26,515 nucleotides of DNA, taken from IMG/VR virus record IMGVR_UViG_3300050821_008731, positions 1 through 26,515 of that record, one strand, 5' to 3'. This DNA comes from a virus. Made by a program: the position numbers and the translations under genes. The notes beneath the pieces were generated by a model. It worked only from the letters and a program-made list of their open reading frames with translations. It searched no databases and was not told the DNA's origin. Below, piece by piece: positions 20,800 to 26,515 of this stretch; positions within the stretch are counted from its first letter, which is position 1; every line of letters starts with the position of its first letter.

Positions 20800-22253
20800 G
20801 CGCTGCCAGCGACCAGATCTTCCGGTGGAAAATGCACCCGGACAGGATGGTGCGCGACCTGTTCGGCGTCGAGCCGGATTTCTGGCAGGAGGAGGGCCTT
20901 CAGGCTTTTCCAACAACTCAACGCATGGCGTTCAAGGCTTCGAAGGGCCCAGGCAAGACTTGCGAGCTCGCCTGGATGATATGGAACTTTCTCCTCACGC
21001 GGCCACATCCGAAGATCGCCGCAGTATCGATCGACCGGGACAATCTCCGGGATAATCTGTGGACCGAACTGGCGTATTGGCAACAAAAGTCGCCACTCCT
21101 ATCCAAGACGTTCACATGGACGAAAGAGCGTATATTTGCCAACGATTTCCCGGAAACGTGGTGGTGTTCGGCTCGATCCTACGCCAAGAGCGCCGATAAG
21201 GCCCAGCAGGCCAACACGCTGGCCGGTCTGCATGCTGAATATATCATGTTCGTTCTAGACGAATCTGGTGGCATGTCTGACGCGATTATGTCGGCCGCCG
21301 ACGCAGCTCTAGCGTCGTGCACTGAGGGTCATATCATCCAGGCCGGCAATCCTACCCACCTGACCGGCCCGCTTTATGATGCCTGCACGCGGCACAAATC
21401 GATTTGGAAGGTCATTGAGATCAATGGCGACCCCGACAATCCAAAGCGTGCTAAGCGTGTCAATATCGAATGGGCGCGCGAGCAAATCAGGCTGCATGGC
21501 AAGGATAACCCTTGGGTATTGATTAACGTCTTCGGTCAGTTTCCGCCGAGTTCGCTCAATACCTTGATCGGACCTGATGAAGTCCGGGCCGCGATGAAGA
21601 GGTATTATCGCGAATATGAGATCGGCAAAGCGCCGAAGGTTCTCGGCGTAGACGTCGCGCGATTCGGAGACGACACCAGCGTTATTGCACCGCGGTGGGG
21701 TATTCAGATGTTACCACTCATCAAGCGCAGGAATATCGACAGCACGCAAGGCGCCGGCATGGTTGCAAGAGAATGGGACGATTGGGGGGCAGATGGATGC
21801 TTTATCGACGCCACCGGCGGATTTGGATCTGGCTGGATTGATGCTCTCGCACAGCTCGGTAAAGCCCCGGTCGGTGTGCAATTCGCGGGGAAGGCACACG
21901 ACAGCGGTCGTTTCTTTAACAAGCGTTGCGAGATGGCCTTTGATTTCGTCGATTGGATCAAGGCCGGGGGTGGATTGCCGGAGGATGACAATCTCCTAGC
22001 CGCTTTGGTCAACACGACTTACACCTTTAAGGGCGACAAATTCCTGCTCGAGCCAAAAGACGACGTGAAAATCAAGATCGGTTCCTCGCCAGACGAGTTT
22101 GACGCGTGTATGTTGACGTTTGCCGAGCCTATCACTGCGGCCGCTGCTAAACGCCGCGAGAACCGATCGGCGATGCCTCAGCAGTACAATGAATTTGCCG
22201 AGATGGATGCTTTGGCAGCAACGGAAGACCTCCACCGTGGGAGATCGCGATGA
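20796..22253 (+). CDS. terL: Terminase large subunit
   Basis: The 485-residue packaging motor. ATPase domain: Walker A ASKGPGKT (residues 48-55), Walker B MFVLDES (151-157) and QAGNP as the coupling motif. Nuclease domain: GVDVARFGDD with D286, FIDATGGFGSGW and SPDEFDA near the C-terminus provide the acidic metal site. It cuts concatemeric DNA and pumps it into the prohead through the portal encoded downstream. Length is normal for the family. ATGA overlap at the start and at the end with the next small gene. Confidence 0.93.
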   Translation: MSAASDQIFRWKMHPDRMVRDLFGVEPDFWQEEGLQAFPTTQRMAFKASKGPGKTCELAWMIWNFLLTRPHPKIAAVSIDRDNLRDNLWTELAYWQQKSPLLSKTFTWTKERIFANDFPETWWCSARSYAKSADKAQQANTLAGLHAEYIMFVLDESGGMSDAIMSAADAALASCTEGHIIQAGNPTHLTGPLYDACTRHKSIWKVIEINGDPDNPKRAKRVNIEWAREQIRLHGKDNPWVLINVFGQFPPSSLNTLIGPDEVRAAMKRYYREYEIGKAPKVLGVDVARFGDDTSVIAPRWGIQMLPLIKRRNIDSTQGAGMVAREWDDWGADGCFIDATGGFGSGWIDALAQLGKAPVGVQFAGKAHDSGRFFNKRCEMAFDFVDWIKAGGGLPEDDNLLAALVNTTYTFKGDKFLLEPKDDVKIKIGSSPDEFDACMLTFAEPITAAAAKRRENRSAMPQQYNEFAEMDALAATEDLHRGRSR

Positions 22254-22414
22254 GATTCGGCATGGAAGCCAATCGTGGCAAGCGTCGCGAATTTTATCCG
22301 CCACCGTCGCGCGGCCACGTTTTGCGGATAGCGGTGGTGTTCGCCAGTGGGTTGGTCGTGATGATTGGCCTCGTCTATTTGGGCGATGTTTCACTTCACT
22401 TGCCCAGCCACTAG
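22250..22414 (+). CDS. Small membrane protein, 54 aa
   Basis: MRFGMEANRGKRREFYPPPS, a basic N-terminus, then one transmembrane helix (HVLRIAVVFASGLVVMIGLV, about 24-43) and a short outer tail. ATGA overlap with terL. Small membrane proteins follow terL in several podoviruses; function unknown. Confidence 0.65.
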   Translation: MRFGMEANRGKRREFYPPPSRGHVLRIAVVFASGLVVMIGLVYLGDVSLHLPSH

Positions 22415-22516
22415 GGGTATGATTTGTGAAGCAAATCAGCCAGCTAAGCCTATTTGTTCAGGAACCGATCCATCCCAGCGGGCTTTGGAGCCTGTGGGAC
22501 ATGATGGACTTATGGG

Positions 22517-22539
22517 GGCGAAGTTACACTTCACATACC
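22517..22539 (+). repeat. Left terminal inverted repeat of the IS
   Basis: Begins GGCGAAGTTACACTTCAC; reverse complement of the right end with two mismatches (positions 6 and 16). Confidence 0.8.
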
Positions 22540-22580
22540 TACCAGCTACAGGTATGTTCTAGCCCGGCGGGAGGGGTGCA

Positions 22581-23456
22581 ATGAATGCACCCCAGCACCA
22601 CTCGGGTTTCATCAGCGATCTTTGCGTAGCGCTGGCGCACCGGTGGGGGCCGGAGCGTAGTTTCATGATTCTGACCAGTTATCTTGACGAAAGCGGCACC
22701 CACGGTGGCGATGTCACCATTATGGCCGGGTTCCTTGCGGACACCCGTCAATGGCGCAAATTCGAGAAGCGAACGACTAAGTTATTCGCCCGCTATCGGG
22801 TCGATATTTTCCACACCATCGACGTGAAGCGCACTGACAAGGATTTTGAAGGTTGGACCGTCGATCGCAAGATCGAGTTTCTTGATGAGTTTCACCACAT
22901 CATCAATGAAACGACGGAAATGGGTTATGCGGCGATTTTGCTGGAGAAGGACTATCAATATTACCTGTCCTTACCGTGGCCCGCAAAAGCCCGAAAGGAT
23001 GCCCGCTATACCCTTCTGTTTAGGGCATGCATGGCAGATGCCATTGACGGCGTGCTGTCTATTGAGCGGTTGAGGGAACAGAGAGAGCCGCGCCTTACTG
23101 TCGTGCTGGAAAGCGGCGGCCCAAATCCTGGTGACGTAACCCGCCTGTATGACTCTTTCAAAAAGCGGTTTGGCGCTGTTTCAAATCGAATTTTAGCGGG
23201 CCTCACATTTGAGGATAAGGCCGATTGCCTGCCACTCGCCGCCGCCGATCTTTTCGCTTATTCGGTTCACGCCCAAGAGACTGGGGCGAAGCCCATCGGC
23301 GTGCCTAAAAAGCCGCTGAAATCCGACAAATCTTATCCGGGCCATCTGCACCGTATTCCGCTAATTCCGGATGTCTTGCGCTCACTACACGAGCAAGCGC
23401 TGGAGATTGCTAGCGGGGGTCTTCCTTTGTCCGATTCTTTGGGGCGACCTTCATGA
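22581..23456 (+). CDS. DUF3800 protein (IS passenger)
   Basis: A 291-residue DUF3800 protein. The signature YLDESGTHGG (about 33-42) with conserved Asp/Glu near the start, IFHTIDVK, LLFRACMADAIDGVL, and the C-terminal LAAADLFAYSVH are typical. The spread acidic residues are compatible with a nuclease-like fold. DUF3800 genes are common on mobile elements and in defence-rich regions, but their role is unproven. The start may be the internal ATG at 22665, since family members usually begin just before YLDESG. It lies just inside the left repeat, and its 3' end overlaps the opposite-strand gene by 47 bases. Confidence 0.85.
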   Translation: MNAPQHHSGFISDLCVALAHRWGPERSFMILTSYLDESGTHGGDVTIMAGFLADTRQWRKFEKRTTKLFARYRVDIFHTIDVKRTDKDFEGWTVDRKIEFLDEFHHIINETTEMGYAAILLEKDYQYYLSLPWPAKARKDARYTLLFRACMADAIDGVLSIERLREQREPRLTVVLESGGPNPGDVTRLYDSFKKRFGAVSNRILAGLTFEDKADCLPLAAADLFAYSVHAQETGAKPIGVPKKPLKSDKSYPGHLHRIPLIPDVLRSLHEQALEIASGGLPLSDSLGRPS

Positions 23457-23568
23457 GAGCCTCGTCAAAATCCTCTGGATCGTCCGAAGCCTCGGCTCTG
23501 CGAGCTTCCTCAAGGAATCGCTTGTGGCGTTCGGCATCCGTCAACTTGGGCTTTGATCGCTCTGGCAC
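23410..23568 (-). CDS. Small passenger protein of the KLTDAERH type
   Basis: VPERSKPKLTDAERHKRFLE, then ARRAEASDDPEDFDEALMKV. The pattern KLTDxERHxRF...A..VEASDDP..FD.A..K is that of a short conserved protein frequent in Rhizobiales, of unknown function. GTG at 23568 is preferred: AAGGAG lies 9 bases upstream, whereas the ATG at 23592 has no ribosome site. It overlaps the DUF3800 gene tail to tail, so both transcripts may interfere. Confidence 0.65.
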   Translation of the reverse strand: MPERSKPKLTDAERHKRFLEEARRAEASDDPEDFDEALMKVAPKNRTKEDPR

Positions 23569-23660
23569 TTCTGTCTCTCCTTTGTCTGACATCAGATCAA
23601 TAACATATGGAACCGGATATAAGCGGATTGAAGATGTCCCAGGGTTTTATATCGGGACAA

Positions 23661-24062
23661 CTAATTTGCCCTTTCTCCAGCCTTCGGGCCCGTTGCCTCG
23701 CCCTTCTGCACCAACTGCTTCCCGCATTCTATGGCGCTTTGCGATGGCAATTGGAACGTTAGTGTCGTTCCTCCGAAAATTTCTAAAATCAAGATGGGTT
23801 CGCCGTTGAAGGTGGAAATTCCAGTGGCAAAACTTCGTATAGGAAGATGGCAACCGGGGATAATCGTTCCAATCAACGGAGGCGACGGGCTTTGGTCGGC
23901 AAAGGCACAACATAGAAGCGGAGCTGCTACCTTCGGGACATCGGCTATTTTCAGGAAAATTTCTGCGTCAGCGCCGGAAAAATCCTTCCCGGCAATGATC
24001 ACTGATTTTGTTGGCCCTATCCGAACGTCTCGAACGGAATCGAAGCTAATCGCATTTCTCAT
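23661..24062 (-). CDS. Hypothetical IS passenger protein, 133 aa
   Basis: Starts MRNAISFDSVRDVRIGPTKS at 24062 with AGGAG 8 bases upstream; a longer frame to 24092 is less likely. Beta-rich by eye (AIIAGKDFSGADAEIFLKIA-like strands; ISTFNGEPILILEIFGGTTL), no signal peptide or membrane span, helical charged C-terminus (GKQLVQKGEATGPKAGERAN). No family recognised. It lies downstream of the transposase on the same strand, separated by a strong hairpin, so it is probably transcribed independently. Confidence 0.6.
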   Translation of the reverse strand: MRNAISFDSVRDVRIGPTKSVIIAGKDFSGADAEIFLKIADVPKVAAPLLCCAFADQSPSPPLIGTIIPGCHLPIRSFATGISTFNGEPILILEIFGGTTLTFQLPSQSAIECGKQLVQKGEATGPKAGERAN

Positions 24063-24106
24063 GGGTTTCGCTCCTAAGTTGGTTGGCACCACTCAGGATA
24101 GCGAAA

Positions 24107-24136
24107 GCGGCGGTAGGCGTCATTTCCTACCGCCGC
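24107..24136. terminator. Terminator hairpin after the transposase
   Basis: GCGGCGGTAGG (24107-24117) pairs with CCTACCGCCGC (24126-24136), an 11-bp perfect stem with an 8-base loop. CCCTTT follows on the plus strand and GCTTTC on the minus strand, so it may act in both directions. It separates the transposase from the downstream passenger gene. Confidence 0.65.
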
Positions 24137-24168
24137 CCTTTAATGGAAAATTAAGCTGGCGTGGCCGT

Positions 24169-25107
24169 TTAGGCTGTGGCGCGATTAGTTGTTTGATAGG
24201 TGAGGCGCTTGCCCTTTGCGCCTTTCACGGCATTAGCCGCACGCTCGGTATCATCAACGCCAAGTGCGATCCGATTGTTGTATCTAAAATCGAACTCGCA
24301 GAGATACCGCTTCAAATGGGCCTCGGAGACGTGCTGATAGATGCCATAGATGCCCCGCTTGAGGTTGCTGAAATATCCCTCAACGGTGTTGGTATGCACG
24401 TCACCACGAACGTATTCGCGGTTAGTGTGATTGATAGTTCCGTGCGAAGCAAAGTTGTGGCCAACGTAAGTGTAGATAGTGTGTTCGTCGGTCATCAGAC
24501 GGCTCTCAAGCGAGATATTGCTGGCCATGGTGCTGCGCAGAGTATTGGCGCGGATGGTCGGGAAGTGGAACGACCGCACGCCGCCATTCCGTTCGACCAA
24601 AGCAACAACTGGCTGCTTCTCGGAAACAGGCAGGAAAGCTTTGGTGCCAGCCTTGCGACCAACGTAGGTCTCATCGACTTCCACGGTCTTGCCAGCGCCA
24701 CCCATAGGCGGGGTGAAGATGCCACGGCTTTCCTTCATAGCTTCGCGGATGCGATGGGTGAGGAACCAAGCGGTTTTCATGCTGCATTCGAGCATCCGCT
24801 GCACCTGACGGGTGCTGATACCCTTCTTGCTGGCGCACATGAGATGGATGATTTGCAGCCACAGATGCAGCGGCAAATGGCTGTCCTCGAAAATGGTCCC
24901 CATCCGCACGGTGAAGGGCTTCTTGCAGGCGTAGCACTTGCGCAGGCCGAGACGGGTGGTTTTGCCCTGAAGGCGGCCGATCCGCTTCTGATCGGCGTTT
25001 CGGCAATGCGGGCAGACCGGGCCATTGGGCCAAAGCATCGCCTCGACATGGCCGAAAGCAGCGGCTTCATCTTTGAAATGCGGGGCGTTCAAAACGGACT
25101 TGGCCAT
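24169..25107 (-). CDS. IS1595-family (ISXO2-like) transposase
   Basis: A 312-residue transposase with the ISXO2-like DDE domain. N-terminal zinc ribbon CPHC (about 32-35) and CYAC (58-61), then an HTH (KGISTRQVQRMLECSMKTAW). Catalytic core: VEVDETYVGRK (first Asp), LMTDEHTIYTYVG (second Asp) and the IS1595 ending HTNTVEGYFSNLKRGIYGIY, which carries the family's terminal acidic residue. The protein is full length, so it may be active. It would mobilise itself and the passengers between the terminal repeats. Confidence 0.93.
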   Translation of the reverse strand: MAKSVLNAPHFKDEAAAFGHVEAMLWPNGPVCPHCRNADQKRIGRLQGKTTRLGLRKCYACKKPFTVRMGTIFEDSHLPLHLWLQIIHLMCASKKGISTRQVQRMLECSMKTAWFLTHRIREAMKESRGIFTPPMGGAGKTVEVDETYVGRKAGTKAFLPVSEKQPVVALVERNGGVRSFHFPTIRANTLRSTMASNISLESRLMTDEHTIYTYVGHNFASHGTINHTNREYVRGDVHTNTVEGYFSNLKRGIYGIYQHVSEAHLKRYLCEFDFRYNNRIALGVDDTERAANAVKGAKGKRLTYQTTNRATA

Positions 25108-25148
25108 GGCAGTAGCTCCTATGGCCAGAACACTAAATCAGGTGGTAT

Positions 25149-25171
25149 GGTATGTCAAGTGTAACATCGCC
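25149..25171 (-). repeat. Right terminal inverted repeat of the IS
   Basis: On the minus strand it begins GGCGATGTTACACTTGAC, pairing with the left end at 21 of 23 positions. The transposase ATG is 42 bases inside. Confidence 0.8.
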
Positions 25172-25361
25172 AAAGAAAAAGGGTCAGCCTCTACGCTCAA
25201 AATTGAAGAGCAAGACGGGCAGACGTATGAAACGCCCTTAAGGCTCCTTTGCGAGCCCTCCAGCTTAATCGGCTTGGCCAATGCTATAACCGCACAATAT
25301 CTAGACATTTGCCGCGCGTGGCCCTACCATGCATGCCTCACGCTGATTTTTGGGCGGGCTC

Positions 25362-25598
25362 ATGTCATTTTTAGCACCAAGTCCACCACCGTCTGCTCCG
25401 GCCATCGCGCCACCTCCGCCACCTCCTCCTCCGCCTAATCCACCGTTGCTTGCCGGCGGGTCCGCTCAGGCCTCGGGCGCGGCTCAGCGCGCGGCGGCAG
25501 CTGCGGCGTTTGGTGGTGCGGCGACGGATAAGACGACGCCACAAGGGGCGGCAGCACCATCTACGACAGCGGGCGCAAAATCGCTTTTGGGACAATAG
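25362..25598 (+). CDS. Proline/alanine-rich virion-associated small protein
   Basis: A 78-residue low-complexity protein: MSFLAPSPPPSAPAIAPPPP with a nine-proline run, then AQASGAAQRAAAAAAFGGAA, ending KSLLGQ. Short proline-rich proteins of this type stand just before the head-tail connector gene in many podoviruses and are probably minor capsid or connector-associated factors (inference). No ribosome site stands out. The 120 bases upstream (25242-25361) hold a small GGCTC/GAGCC hairpin but no gene. Confidence 0.65.
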   Translation: MSFLAPSPPPSAPAIAPPPPPPPPPNPPLLAGGSAQASGAAQRAAAAAAFGGAATDKTTPQGAAAPSTTAGAKSLLGQ

Positions 25599-25601
25599 CC
25601 C

Positions 25602-26515
25602 ATGGAAGGCTCACGCTGGGCAACGGCGCCTTACGAGGAGCAAAGCGCCTCACTTCTGGCCGAGCAGCCGATTACGCCAACCGATGAAATGCCGAATCCC
25701 AATGAGAATTGGGACACGCTGTTCTCACATCTCGAGGCGCGGCTCGGAATGCTGCGGAGTTGGCGATACAGTTGGTGGGCCTTCTGGGCGGTCCTCGCAA
25801 GATTTTTTTTACCCAGGCGTTACCGATGGCTCGTCGTAGCTAACCGTTTCGACACCGGAATTTCTCTCAACGATGCCATCATCGACAGCACTGGGCAGTT
25901 AGCGGTTCGAACGTGCTCCTCCGGCATGTGGACCGGGCTTACAAGTCCGTCGAGACCATGGTTCAAACTAGCCAATAGTCTGCCGTGGATCACGCTGGAT
26001 GCTGCGGCGAAGGCGTGGATTGAGGACACAGAGACGCGGGTTTACACGGTCCTTGCCGGGTCAAACTTTTATACCCAGATGGCCCAGGCGTTTCAGGACG
26101 TCACGGTGTTCGGGACGGCGCCGGTCATCATTTATGAGGACGACGAGGATGGGATCCGGCTCTATCTGCCTTGCGCCGGCGAGTACTATTTAGCCGTTGG
26201 GTCGCGCAATGACGTAGACACCCTATACCGCGAATTCAACATGACGTCGCGCGCGATCGTGGAGATGTTTGGTTTCGACAATTGCCCACATCAGGTCCAA
26301 ACGGCGTTCAACACTGGTGGGGCGTCGTGGGACCTGGAATTCACCGTTGCCCATGCGATTGAGCCTAACGTCAAGCTTAGTTCGCGGGGCGGCAAGAATT
26401 CGACAATCAACGTCCTTCCTGGCGTTTTTGTTTACCGCGAGGTCTATTGGCTCAAAGGGACGAAAACCAATAAGCCGTTGAGCAAGCGTGGTTTCCGTAC
26501 AAAGCCATTTATGGC
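25602..26515 (+). CDS. Head-tail connector (portal) protein, T7 gp8-like, partial
   Basis: An open frame from ATG 25602 to the window end (304 codons; C-terminus missing). It shows the features of T7-like head-tail connectors: an early amphipathic region with RPWFKLANS, AWIEDTETRVYTVLAGSNFY, MAQAFQDVTVFGTAPVIIYE, the strand-rich IRLYLPCAGEYYLAVGSRND, EFNMTSRAIVEMFG, and VKLSSRGGKNSTINVLPGVF then VYREVYWLKGTK. The dodecameric portal is the DNA entry channel, docks the terminase and later joins the tail. The match fits PF12236-type connectors. It marks this genome as a podovirus-like phage. Confidence 0.88.
   Translation, partial: MEGSRWATAPYEEQSASLLAEQPITPTDEMPNPNENWDTLFSHLEARLGMLRSWRYSWWAFWAVLARFFLPRRYRWLVVANRFDTGISLNDAIIDSTGQLAVRTCSSGMWTGLTSPSRPWFKLANSLPWITLDAAAKAWIEDTETRVYTVLAGSNFYTQMAQAFQDVTVFGTAPVIIYEDDEDGIRLYLPCAGEYYLAVGSRNDVDTLYREFNMTSRAIVEMFGFDNCPHQVQTAFNTGGASWDLEFTVAHAIEPNVKLSSRGGKNSTINVLPGVFVYREVYWLKGTKTNKPLSKRGFRTKPFM

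Larger units (their letters stand above)
22517..25171 (-). mobile_element. IS1595-family element with passenger genes
   Basis: A 2655-bp element bounded by imperfect inverted repeats (22517-22539 and 25149-25171; 21 of 23 bases match). The IS1595 transposase lies next to the right end, 42 bases inside. Three further genes lie within: a DUF3800 gene (plus) and two minus-strand genes. IS1595 subgroups are known to carry passenger genes, so these are probably cargo. Flanking 8-mers (22509-22516 and 25172-25179) do not match, so the expected 8-bp target duplication is absent. Confidence 0.8.
22419..25241 (+). pseudogene. Small phage gene interrupted by the IS element
   Basis: Left part 22419-22516 reads MICEANQPAKPICSGTDPSQ to GLMG; right part 25172-25241 reads KKKGQPLRSK... 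to MKRP and a TAA stop. Joining base 22516 to 25172 keeps the frame and gives a 55-residue protein with a cysteine-containing N-terminus and a strongly basic C-terminus. The inserted element uses all the space between. As it stands, the left part runs on to 22562 and the right part could restart at 25152, but neither half makes sense alone. The alternative GTG frame at 22426 gives no good product after joining. Confidence 0.5.

Noticed and set aside
22426-22584. GTG-started ORF (MKQISQLSLFVQEP...) ending in an ATGA overlap with the DUF3800 gene
   Set aside because: It crosses the left IS repeat, so its second half belongs to the element. Joining the phage flanks in this frame gives a quick stop, whereas the 22419 frame gives a sensible protein.
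23731-25164. A 477-codon plus-strand ORF opposite the transposase
   Set aside because: It is antisense to the well-defined IS1595 transposase and the 133-residue gene, crosses the right terminal repeat, has no recognisable domain and no ribosome site. It is a shadow frame of GC-rich coding DNA.

Overview
The window is part of a tailed-phage or prophage genome with a T7-like (podovirus) head module. The host is probably an alphaproteobacterium of the Hyphomicrobiales (Bradyrhizobium-like). That placement is inference from moderately GC-rich DNA, the style of the small phage proteins and an IS1595-family element typical of that group; no host gene is visible. No integrase, lysis gene or phage RNA polymerase is seen. 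Both ends cut genes: a small leftward gene at the left and the portal gene at the right.

Left arm (1-6658, all leftward). A tightly overlapping early operon. From promoter-proximal to distal it encodes an HNH protein, a 40-residue membrane peptide, a KTSC protein, an XRE repressor-like protein, a 345-residue coiled-coil protein, then (after its own promoter) the Bet/RecT annealing protein and about ten small, mostly unknown proteins, one with a signal peptide. At 6659-6739 a divergent control region with inverted repeats separates this operon from the rightward one, as between pL and pR of lambdoid phages.

Replication block (6740-12231, rightward). It holds a Cro/YdaS-like HTH protein, a DUF1064 nuclease-like protein, a beta-class DNA methyltransferase, a replication initiator whose gene carries a lambda-O-like iteron origin, a T7 gp4-like primase-helicase split into a zinc-finger ORF and a TOPRIM-helicase ORF, a small basic protein and a C5-cytosine methyltransferase. 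The last two appear damaged by a single base change at their junction.

Accessory block (12247-20799, rightward). A strong promoter sharing the early operator motif drives a long chain of small genes, nearly all joined by ATGA-type overlaps: HTH and zinc-ribbon proteins, HNH endonuclease genes (one apparently truncated), a second C5-MTase-like protein, a small-terminase candidate, an initiator-like tRNA(CAU), several single-membrane-span peptides and a winged-helix regulator.

Packaging block (20796-26515). The large terminase, a small membrane protein, a proline/alanine-rich protein and the T7-like head-tail connector. Between terminase and connector lies a 2.66-kb IS1595-family element (22517-25171) with imperfect terminal repeats. 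It carries a DUF3800 gene and two other passengers besides its transposase, and it splits a small phage ORF that becomes continuous again if the element is removed.

The strongest second-look items are the iteron origin, the in-phase CCC-U site that could fuse the primase zinc finger to the helicase, the shared operator-promoter motif at three sites, the one-base lesion at 11394, the passenger-bearing IS and the unusual tRNA.
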